From an uncultured Actinomycetes bacterium (lineage in GTDB: Bacteria > Actinomycetota > Thermoleophilia > Solirubrobacterales > Solirubrobacteraceae): a stretch of DNA of 64,000 bases. Made by a program: the position numbers and the translations under genes. The notes under the pieces were generated by a model. The model had not been told where the DNA came from. It searched no databases and saw nothing but the letters and a program-made list of their open reading frames with translations. The stretch is from positions 1 through 64,000 of the forward strand of contig CALAQT010000321.1 of the NCBI GenBank assembly GCA_937888775.1, read 5' to 3'. Positions 58,423 to 64,000 of this stretch are shown in pieces. Each line of letters opens with the position of its first letter. The first letter of the stretch is position 1.

Positions 58423-58611
58423 ATGATGTCTGGAGCGATCAACACGAACAGCAAACAGCAAACGGACTCGACGAGCGACCAGCGCCGGATGTACCGCGAG
58501 TTGCGCGAGCGGATCGCGCGTCAGGAGCGCCGACGCCAGGAGATGATGAGGCGCCTGGTCCAGCAACGTCTCCAACGTAGCCGGCGATCATTTCGCCATC
58601 CCAGCCGCTAG
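58423..58611 (+). CDS. Small basic hypothetical protein
   Basis: The 62-residue product is Arg/Gln-rich and helical (YRELRERIARQERRRQEMMR then RLVQQRLQRSRRSF), with a Ser/Thr/Asn-rich N-terminus. It could bind nucleic acid. No family is recognised. The ATG pair at 58423/58426 lacks a good ribosome-binding site, so the gene is only moderately supported. Confidence 0.4.
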   Translation: MMSGAINTNSKQQTDSTSDQRRMYRELRERIARQERRRQEMMRRLVQQRLQRSRRSFRHPSR

Positions 58612-58646
58612 ATCAGGCCCGGCCGGGACGTCCGCCATCGGTCGAC

Positions 58647-58760
58647 GTGGCCCGGTTGGTCACGTTTGCATTGCTCCCCAACGGAGCGGGCAAGACGACA
58701 ACGCTCGAGATCCTGGAAGGGCACCGGCCGGATCACCTGGGGCGACGGACGCGAGAGTGT
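58647..58760 (+). pseudogene. Fragment of an ABC transporter ATPase gene
   Basis: The frame encodes LLPNGAGKTTTLEILEGHRP, the Walker A region of a drug- or multidrug-type ABC ATPase, preceded by only a few residues. Similarity ends within about 40 codons, and no Walker B or signature motif follows. It is a short remnant. Confidence 0.55.
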
Positions 58761-58856
58761 CTGCACCCTCAATCCGGGCTGTGGGTCCCTCCGGATGGAG
58801 TCAGCGCGCTCGGCTGCGAGGATCTGTTGACCACGCTCCGAGACGAGGTCGCGGCC

Positions 58857-59178
58857 ATGGCAATCCAGAAAGCAGCTCCCTCTACGAGTGAGCTCATCGC
58901 GCTTGGCGCGCCGATCGTCCTGCGCGACGGTTCCCGGATCCGGTTGCGCCAGGGCCACAGCTCCGATAAGGACCTGCTCCCTGCGCGGCTTCGCTCGACT
59001 GAGCCCCGAGTCGCGCTATCGAAGGTTCCTTACCGCAACACCGGAGTTGACCGAGGAGGCGGTGCGCTACCTGACCGAGATCGACCACCACGACCACGAA
59101 GCGATCGCCGCCCTGGACGAGGAAACCGGCGAAGGGATCGGGATTGCCCGATACGTCCGCAACCCAGAACGACCTGAC
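58857..59178 (+). pseudogene. 5' part of a GNAT acetyltransferase gene, frameshifted
   Basis: From the ATG at 58857 one frame reads IVLRDGSRIRLRQGHSSDKD, a normal GNAT opening. Around 58970-58983 the frame changes, and a second frame continues LRGFARLSPESRYRRFL and EAIAALDEETGEGIGIARYV, ending at RNPERPD. The acetyl-CoA-binding motif that should follow is absent in this direction. The matching piece lies nearby on the other strand. Confidence 0.65.
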
Positions 59179-59243
59179 GATCGCGAACCACGCGCGGCGG
59201 TCATCGGTTCTCGGGGCACTTCGCCGGCAACGAAGCGGCTGCC

Positions 59244-59324
59244 GCGCGACCACTCGAGCACAAGCGTGCCCACACCCTTTGCCTGCCAGTCGTCGATCTC
59301 CGTCACGGCGACCTCCGACACGTC
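59244..59324 (-). pseudogene. Inverted 3' fragment of the GNAT acetyltransferase gene
   Basis: The minus strand encodes DVSEVAVTEIDDWQAKGVGT followed by LVLEWSR. This is the GNAT motif A (strand 4 plus the acetyl-CoA pyrophosphate loop QxxGxG/A) that normally comes directly after the segment ending at 59178 on the plus strand. The two pieces are consecutive parts of one gene in opposite orientation. Confidence 0.6.
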
Positions 59325-59395
59325 ATGCCGTGAGCACCCTCGTCTGACGTCTGCCACGATCACCAGCCTGTGAGAAGCAGCCAGAGGACAAACAG

Positions 59396-59887
59396 ATGAT
59401 TCTCCTGTGCTACGACGGCTCGCCCGACTCCCGGTCCGCGGTCGACCGCGCAGGCGAACTGATGCCCGGCGAGCCGGCGACAGTGCTCACCGTCTGGGAA
59501 CCGTTCATCGAAGTGATCACCCGCACCGGCGCAGGAATGGCCTACTGGCCTGACGGAGCAGAGCTCGACCAGATCGACTCTGCCGCCGAGCAGAGCGCCC
59601 GCGCACGAGCCGACGAGGGAGTCGAGCATGCTCGACGCGCTGGTCTGAACCCCTGGGCGCACACCAGAGCCCGGGGCGCCACGATCGCGGAGACGATCGT
59701 CTCCGACGCCGACGAGGTCGAAGCGAAGGCGATCATCCTCGGGACACGTGGCCTGACCGGCCTCAAGTCGCTGATGCTGGGAAACGTGTCCCACGCGGTG
59801 GTGCAACACGCTGATCGCCCCGTGATCATCGTCCCCTCCCCCGAGATCGCCGCCAAGCGCGCCGCCAACCGACGCAGAGCGGAGTAG
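59396..59887 (+). CDS. Universal stress protein
   Basis: The 163-residue single Usp domain begins MILLCYDGSPDSRSAVDRAG and carries the ATP loop GTRGLTGLKSLMLGNVSHAV, then VIIVPSP. Asn replaces Ser/Thr at one loop position, which is tolerated in this family. GAGGA precedes the ATG. It is followed by a hairpin and the nitroreductase gene, a pairing also seen in mycobacterial hypoxia regulons. Confidence 0.93.
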   Translation: MILLCYDGSPDSRSAVDRAGELMPGEPATVLTVWEPFIEVITRTGAGMAYWPDGAELDQIDSAAEQSARARADEGVEHARRAGLNPWAHTRARGATIAETIVSDADEVEAKAIILGTRGLTGLKSLMLGNVSHAVVQHADRPVIIVPSPEIAAKRAANRRRAE

Positions 59888-59893
59888 GGCGCC

Positions 59894-59919
59894 GGGCCGC
59901 TCGGTGTCGCCACCGGCCC
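59894..59919 (+). terminator. Bulged hairpin after the Usp gene
   Basis: GGGCCG at 59894-59899 and CGGCCC at 59914-59919 form an inverted repeat just after the stop codon. An alternative inner stem CGGTG/CACCG is also possible. Modest support as a terminator. Confidence 0.35.
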
Positions 59920-60055
59920 AACCACGCTTGAGGGTCCAAACTCGTGTCGAGGTTTGTTGATTCGATTTGCAGTCGGTCGCGATCGCTCGAGGGTTTGGTC
60001 GGCGCCCTTCTCGGCGCGATCCACGCACCAACGCCGACATTCAGGAGATGAGGCC

Positions 60056-60757
60056 GTGAGCGATCTCAGTGAAATCATTCGCAACCGCCACTCGGAGCGC
60101 GTCCCGTTCGATCCCGAACACGCCCCGTCCGACGCTGACCTGCAGGCAATCCTCGAAGCAGCACGATGGGCGCCGACCGCGCACAACATGCAGAACTTCG
60201 AGATCGTGATCGTCGACGACAAGGCGACCATCAAGGCGATCGGTCGCGTGGAAGGCGGCACGTCCGAGGCGTTCGTGCGGGAGAACTACGCCCAGCTCTC
60301 GTTCAGCGAAGAGGAGCTGATCCGCAGGGGCACGGGACTGATCGCGACGATGTTCCCGCCATCGTGGCGAGTCCCGGACGCGGAGCCTGAGATGCCGGCT
60401 GATCTCGAGCATGGCTTCCTTGACAGCACGATGCGCTCATGCCCAGTGGTCTTGATTGTCATCTACGACACGCGTAAGCGCGCGCCGGCCTCGGAGGGCG
60501 ACGTGCTCGGCATCATGAGCCTCGGCTGCGTGATGCAGAACATGTGGCTGATGGCCGAGTCGCTGGGCATCGGCCTTCAGATCATGAGCGTGTTCAGTTC
60601 CGAGCACGTCGAGAACAAACTCCGTCAGATTCTGTCGATCCCGGAGTGCATGAGCATCGCCTTTGCGTGTCGCCTGGGCTACCCGTCGGACGAGCCTGCC
60701 CGATACGTGCGGGTTCGCCGGGACGTGAGCCGCTTCACACACCGCAATTCGTGGTGA
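60056..60757 (+). CDS. Nitroreductase-family flavoprotein
   Basis: The 233-residue product has the nitroreductase fold: EIIRNRHSERVPFDP (FMN phosphate contacts), ILEAARWAPTAHNMQNFEIV, and GIMSLGCVMQNMWLMAESLG with the FMN-binding glycine region, ending near LGYPSD. These FMN enzymes reduce nitro compounds or related electrophiles with NAD(P)H. The GTG at 60056 is the most likely start; the frame upstream is shadow. Similar genes belong to the DosR regulon of mycobacteria. Confidence 0.9.
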   Translation: MSDLSEIIRNRHSERVPFDPEHAPSDADLQAILEAARWAPTAHNMQNFEIVIVDDKATIKAIGRVEGGTSEAFVRENYAQLSFSEEELIRRGTGLIATMFPPSWRVPDAEPEMPADLEHGFLDSTMRSCPVVLIVIYDTRKRAPASEGDVLGIMSLGCVMQNMWLMAESLGIGLQIMSVFSSEHVENKLRQILSIPECMSIAFACRLGYPSDEPARYVRVRRDVSRFTHRNSW

Positions 60758-61062
60758 GGAGCCGCGCAGCCCAACCGCTGAACCGCCAAACGACACCGAC
60801 CATCGCTCAACGAAGACGGGCAGCCCCATCCAGACCTACTCGTTACAGGAGAACCGGGTCGTCGCGGTTCCGATCAGTCGTCGCCATCTCGCAAAGACGT
60901 CCTTCACCGCGTGAACGTATCGGCGCGGCAGACGCCAGCCGAGCACAAACGTGATCACATGGCTAAAGAGGGACACAGTCGCCTGGATGAGCGATTTCTT
61001 TGAAGTCCCGAGCCTCCCTTACAACACCGAATCGCCTGTGATCGCAGATGACCGGAGATACC
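60758..61062. other. Gap left of the integrated element
   Basis: No coding gene, repeat or RNA gene is supported in these 305 bases. Short frames present lack any family pattern or ribosome-binding site. Confidence 0.5.
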
Positions 61063-61063
61063 G

Positions 61064-62353
61064 CTACCGGGATTCGAATTGGGTAGTTGGGCCTGAAACC
61101 CTTATAGATACTGGGTTTTTGCTGGCGTGTTGACCCGCTGGGACCCGCTGGGCCCCGCTGGAATCTTGCATCAGGGTCCCAGGTTGAGAGCTGGCGCGGT
61201 GTCTGGCGAAGTAGGCGTCGAGCCGCTCTGCCGCTTCGCTCAGATCCTCCTCGACGAGCTTCCCGTAGCGGTTGAAGGTCGTGCGGACGTCGGTGTGGCC
61301 GAGGAACTCCGAGACCTTCTTCCAGTCGAGGCCGCACGCGATCATGTAGCTGGCCGCGCAGTGCCGGGCTTCGTGAGCGGTCAGGGGCTCAAGTCCCGCC
61401 GCCTCCCACGCCTTGCGCGCCCGTGCCCGGACTGTGGAGGGATAGAACGGATCGACCGGCGTGCGGCCGAGGAAGAGCTGGGAGCCATGGCGGCCGGTCT
61501 GGAGCTTGTGCGCGCGGCAGATGCGCCGCAGCTCGCCCATCATCGGCACGTCCCGCTTGCCGGCGAACGTCTTCGGCTTGATCTCGCCTTCGACGTCGTC
61601 CCAGCCGCGACGGACGCGGACAAGCCCAGCGTCGAAGTCGACGTCGTCGACCCGGAGCGCACGCAACTCGCCGCGGCGTAGGCCGGCGTAGAAAGCCAGC
61701 GCCCAGAACGCCTGCTCGGGTTCCGGCAGCGCCGCGATCAGCGCCTCGGCCATGGCAGGCGCCTCGATCCGCGTTCGGTTGTTCCGGACGACCGGCAGCT
61801 TCAACCGGGCGCACGGATCGACCATCAGCTCGTCGTTGTCGATCGCCCGGCGCACGATCACGCGCAGCGGATCGAGCCGGTTATGAACGGTCGACGGGGA
61901 AGCCCCGGTCGCTCGCATCTCCTCGATGAAGCCCTGGATGTCGGCACGCTTGAGCGAGCTCAGCTTCCTGTGCCCGAGCAGCGGATAGACGTACGTCTCG
62001 AGCGCATGCTCGTAGGTGCGGATCGTCTTCGGCTTGTAGGGCTTGCCGCTGCGGTCGAGCACCGCTCCGGAGCGCATCCCGGCGATCAGCGCGTCGCCTG
62101 CGTCCTTAACGGTCGTCGGCGTCGGCGGGCGCAGCCGACCTTGGCGCAGCGCGATGACCGCTTCCTGCCGCCAGGCGATGGCCTCCGCCTTGCTCGCCGT
62201 CCAGTGCGAGCGGATCTTCCTGCCACTGCCGTCCTTCACATGCCCGCGGTAGCGCGGTCCGCAGTTGCAGCGCTTCCCCGAACGGCTGGCGCACGATGTC
62301 GTGTGCCGCACCTCGATTCCGACGTCTCCCCTCGCCTTGCTCATGCCTCGCAT
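61064..62353 (-). CDS. Tyrosine recombinase/integrase
   Basis: The protein has an N-terminal arm-binding segment with cysteines (CNCGPRYRGHVKDGSGRKIR), a SAM-like core-binding domain (about residues 85-175) and a catalytic domain with Arg in YAGLRRGELRAL, HEARH (HxxR), the LGHTDV histidine and the nucleophile Tyr in TTFNRYGKL. All catalytic residues are present. The last codons (TTQFESR) are read from a TTCGAAT-containing sequence that may be the attachment core. The ATG at 62353 or 62344 is likely; the frame to 62431 overlaps the excisionase gene. Confidence 0.92.
   Translation of the reverse strand: MRGMSKARGDVGIEVRHTTSCASRSGKRCNCGPRYRGHVKDGSGRKIRSHWTASKAEAIAWRQEAVIALRQGRLRPPTPTTVKDAGDALIAGMRSGAVLDRSGKPYKPKTIRTYEHALETYVYPLLGHRKLSSLKRADIQGFIEEMRATGASPSTVHNRLDPLRVIVRRAIDNDELMVDPCARLKLPVVRNNRTRIEAPAMAEALIAALPEPEQAFWALAFYAGLRRGELRALRVDDVDFDAGLVRVRRGWDDVEGEIKPKTFAGKRDVPMMGELRRICRAHKLQTGRHGSQLFLGRTPVDPFYPSTVRARARKAWEAAGLEPLTAHEARHCAASYMIACGLDWKKVSEFLGHTDVRTTFNRYGKLVEEDLSEAAERLDAYFARHRASSQPGTLMQDSSGAQRVPAGQHASKNPVSIRVSGPTTQFESR
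61066..61093. other. Candidate attachment-site core (att) at the integrase 3' end
   Basis: The sequence around GGGATTCGAATTGGG contains the TTCGAAT typical of a tRNA T-loop; on the minus strand it reads TTCGAATCCCGGTAGCGG, like the 3' end of a tRNA gene. Stem pairing for a complete tRNA is absent. Integrases of this kind often insert at tRNA 3' ends, so this may be the duplicated core. Confidence 0.35.
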
Positions 62354-62384
62354 GGTGCCGGACGCTCCGGCGGCTGCCTCGCGG

Positions 62385-62624
62385 TCAGAGCACGTCGTCG
62401 GCCATCGAGTCGACCGCGCGCCGCAGCTCATCGACGGGGAACAGCCGCTTGCGCCCTCTCCGCACGACTCGGAGGTTCGGCCTGATGTGCTCTACGAAGA
62501 CCTCCTCACTGCATCCCAGCGCAGCGCACGCCTCCTGCTGCGTCAGAGCGATCCTCGGCACCGGGGCCACGAGCCAGGCCGACGGCTGACGATCCTCGCG
62601 CCTCGGGTGATCCGACGCCGTCAT
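62385..62624 (-). CDS. Excisionase-like helix-turn-helix protein
   Basis: The 79-residue product has an Xis/MerR-type helix-turn-helix (ALTQQEACAALGCSEEVFVE, about residues 26-45) followed by the wing RVVRRGRKRLFPVDELRRAV. Such proteins bind near attachment sites and direct excision or set the first-codon selection of integrase arms. It lies directly upstream of the integrase gene on the same strand and is divergent from the toxin-antitoxin pair, sharing a regulatory gap with two palindromes. Confidence 0.8.
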   Translation of the reverse strand: MTASDHPRREDRQPSAWLVAPVPRIALTQQEACAALGCSEEVFVEHIRPNLRVVRRGRKRLFPVDELRRAVDSMADDVL

Positions 62625-62637
62625 CAGCCGTCTTGTT

Positions 62638-62673
62638 GTTCTGCACAGAACGCCAACTCCGCAAAGTGCGGAG
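62638..62673. promoter_or_regulatory. Two palindromes in the divergent excisionase/antitoxin gap
   Basis: GTTCTGCACAGAAC (62638-62651) is a perfect 14-base palindrome. CTCCGCA (62657-62663) and TGCGGAG (62667-62673) form a second one around AAG. They are five bases apart. Likely operators for the excisionase, the antitoxin, or both. Confidence 0.5.
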
Positions 62674-62745
62674 ACACGCTACGCCTCGGGTCGGATGGAC
62701 TGGCGGACGTCTGTCGACAGGTGGACGGGTCGATACCCTTTGCTT

Positions 62746-62985
62746 ATGACCAGACGCCAGCAGCTCAACGTCGACGTCGATCCCGAGGTGGCGGAGATCC
62801 TGCGGAAGCTGGCCGCGGAGGCTCACGTGACCGAGGGTGAGATCCTCGGCCGCGCAGTTCGGGCCTACGACATCCGGACCGTGCTCGCCCGGATCCGCTC
62901 TCGAAGCGATCTCGATGAGGATCAGGCTATGGCACTCGCGGGCGAGGAGCTGAAGGCGGTCCGAGCCGCACGCCGCGCTGCTTGA
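62746..62985 (+). CDS. Ribbon-helix-helix type antitoxin
   Basis: The 79-residue product starts MTRRQQLNVDVDPEVAEILR with a beta strand then two helices (LAAEAHVTEGEILGRAVRAY), the ribbon-helix-helix layout of VapB/CopG-like antitoxins, and a charged C-terminal tail that would wrap the toxin. Its TGA overlaps the ATG of the PIN gene by one base. The frame upstream of 62746 runs through the operator region and is not coding. Confidence 0.75.
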   Translation: MTRRQQLNVDVDPEVAEILRKLAAEAHVTEGEILGRAVRAYDIRTVLARIRSRSDLDEDQAMALAGEELKAVRAARRAA

Positions 62986-63260
62986 TGCGGATCGTCGCCG
63001 ACGCGAACGTCCTCGTGTCGGCCGCCCTCGCCCGATCGCCACAGGCGCCATCGGTGATGATCATGGAAGCGGCGCTTGACGACCGCATCGAGCCCCAGCG
63101 GGTGTGCCGCGACCCCGACGACGATTACCTCGTCGCGCTCGCCAAGGCTACGCGAGCCGACGTCCTCGTCACTGGAGACGATGACCTCCTCGCCATCGAA
63201 CACGGCCGAGCCGGCGTCGAGGTCCTGACGCCCCGAGAGCTCACTGACCGGCTCGGCTGA
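62985..63260 (+). pseudogene. PIN-domain (VapC-like) toxin with a large in-frame deletion
   Basis: The 91-residue frame begins MRIVADANVLVSAALARSPQ (first catalytic Asp) and ends with CRDPDDDYLVALAKA and VLVTGDDDLLAIE (later catalytic Asps), typical of PIN toxins. The central block of about 50 residues, which should follow EAALDDRIE and carries a conserved acidic residue, is missing: the frame jumps straight to PQRVCRDP. The toxin is probably inactive although the reading frame is intact. Confidence 0.65.
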
Positions 63261-63454
63261 GCGTTCTGCTCGCCTATTTCGAAGAGACCGCCGTCGGTCG
63301 CCTCAGGCCCGAGCCGCGCGACCTGTGGCGCGGCTGTGCGCTCAAGCCGAGCGATCAGCGCCGCGAGCTTGCCGAGCGCGACGCTGACGGGAGTCGTCAC
63401 GAGGGCCGAGCGGTACGCCGCCCACGTCTCGTCGCTTACCTGGACACGAGCCAT
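63125..63454 (-). CDS. Small DNA-binding-like protein overlapping the toxin gene
   Basis: The start MARVQVSDETWAAYRSALVT and following VSVALGKLAALIARLERTAA resemble a family of short actinobacterial strand-helix-helix proteins (antitoxin-like). The frame runs on past about residue 75 and overlaps the PIN gene antisense by 136 bases, so the original stop may be lost or the C-terminus may be spurious. The upstream extension to 63544 is unsupported. Confidence 0.4.
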   Translation of the reverse strand: MARVQVSDETWAAYRSALVTTPVSVALGKLAALIARLERTAAPQVARLGPEATDGGLFEIGEQNAQPSRSVSSRGVRTSTPARPCSMARRSSSPVTRTSARVALASATR

Positions 63455-63926
63455 GCGATCCCGCGGCACCCGAGCGCGCTCGTGTGCCCGTTGTTCCCGC
63501 TGCCTTCCTCGCCGTCCCATCCGTATACACGGTAGACGCTGCATCGGAGGTGAAACTGTGTGCGGAGAGCGGAGCGCAGCGACGTGACCGGCAGGATCGC
63601 ATTAGCACGGTTGAGCTGCCGGGGCGCCGCGGCGGGCGGTCGGGCAACCGTACGGCTGCAGCAGTCACGTTCGATCCGTTTTGTCTCGATGGCAGCCGGC
63701 GCCCAGGAGCCTTGGCGTGATGAGGTGCAGTACAACGTGACGACGGCCCAGTCAGGGGCTCGTTTCCGCTGGGACTACCGATGAACCACGCGATCCCAGG
63801 GACGACAAATCGGCGGCGGCCTTCTGATGACTCGGCGTCAGTGGTTTCGATCACGAGGCAGCCGTCACGCTCGGATTCCTCAACGACGGCGCCGCGGAGC
63901 CAGCCGGTCCTCGGGAAGTTGTCCAT
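63342..63926 (-). CDS. Hypothetical protein, doubtful 3' half
   Basis: The first 60 residues look like a real small domain (TGWLRGAVVEESERDGCLVI, then SSEGRRRFVVPGIAWFIG). After that the composition becomes Arg/Ser/Pro-rich and the frame overlaps the start of the neighbouring minus-strand gene. The real gene may be shorter or broken. No family is recognised. An in-frame TAG bounds it upstream near 63976. Confidence 0.3.
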   Translation of the reverse strand: MDNFPRTGWLRGAVVEESERDGCLVIETTDAESSEGRRRFVVPGIAWFIGSPSGNEPLTGPSSRCTAPHHAKAPGRRLPSRQNGSNVTAAAVRLPDRPPRRPGSSTVLMRSCRSRRCAPLSAHSFTSDAASTVYTDGTARKAAGTTGTRARSGAAGSHGSCPGKRRDVGGVPLGPRDDSRQRRARQARGADRSA

Positions 63927-64000
63927 CGCGCCGACGTCCTCGCTGCTGAAGTTCGCTGGCTTGTCGAAGAAGCTCTAGGCGTGACCGTCGGAATCGACAA

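Larger units (their letters stand above)
61064..64000. mobile_element. Left part of an integrated genetic element
   Basis: Integrase and excisionase genes at the left edge, a VapBC-like pair, and small unknown genes on the right fit an integrated plasmid- or phage-like island. The left boundary is placed at the integrase 3' end. The right boundary is not in the window. No replication, structural or transfer genes are seen here. Confidence 0.5.

Overview
The window is GC-rich DNA, densely packed with short intergenic gaps, many GTG starts and frequent 1-4 base stop/start overlaps. Gene content points to a high-GC Gram-positive bacterium of the Actinomycetota. A Thermoleophilia/Solirubrobacterales-type lineage is my best guess, because a V-type ATPase sits beside a DosS-like kinase, DUF1918 and many universal stress proteins. 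That placement is inference; no rRNA gene or complete tRNA gene was seen.

Layout. 0-6.8 kb: a DUF1638 gene facing a minus-strand operon for oxidative demethylation (dimethylglycine/sarcosine dehydrogenase-like flavoprotein, EtfB, EtfA, membrane Fe-S oxidoreductase), apparently transcribed as a leaderless mRNA. 6.9-18.7 kb: exported or envelope proteins (one frameshifted, one Ig-like repeat protein, one beta-propeller lyase-like protein), a hexapeptide acetyltransferase, a CocE/S15 hydrolase, an M20 peptidase and a GT4 glycosyltransferase. 19.2-21.1 kb: an orphan two-GAF histidine kinase of DevS/DosT type. 21.3-28.7 kb: a plus-strand sulfur/thiol cluster (SQR, thioredoxin, MMPL transporter, glutaredoxin-like protein, DUF302, methyltransferase, second SQR, single-cysteine TusE/DsrC, DsrE2). 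28.7-29.3 kb: remnants of corrinoid-methyltransferase genes. 29.3-32.7 kb: sugar operon (PfkB kinase, aldolase-like protein, xylose isomerase). 32.7-36.3 kb: penicillin-binding protein, antitoxin remnant, broken enoyl-CoA hydratase and a hypothetical gene.

36.3-44.4 kb is a stress/nucleotide island: tandem and single Usp proteins, adenosine-specific kinase, NRAMP remnant, DUF1918, PRPP synthetase with a possible leader ORF, a phosphoribosyltransferase-hydrolase fusion, a phasin-like protein, CspA and a winged-helix protein. 44.4-57.3 kb is one apparent minus-strand operon of 14 genes: acetyl-CoA synthetase, pyruvate dehydrogenase E1-alpha, E1-beta and E2, an acyl carrier protein, and then nine V-type ATPase subunits (G, C, I, K, F, E, A, B, D). 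Nearly every junction overlaps. 57.6-60.8 kb: isochorismatase, gene fragments including an acetyltransferase gene whose 3' part is inverted, a Usp and a nitroreductase. 61.0-64.0 kb: the left part of an integrated element (tyrosine integrase, excisionase, VapBC-like pair with an internally deleted toxin, small unknown genes).

The two most system-like regions are the acs-pdh-acp-V-ATPase operon, which would couple acetyl-CoA formation to a rotary ATPase, and the SQR-Trx-MMPL-Grx-DUF302-SQR-TusE-DsrE2 cluster, which looks like a sulfide oxidation and sulfane-sulfur relay pathway with a dedicated exporter. A third theme is decay: at least nine genes are fragments, frameshifts or internally deleted.
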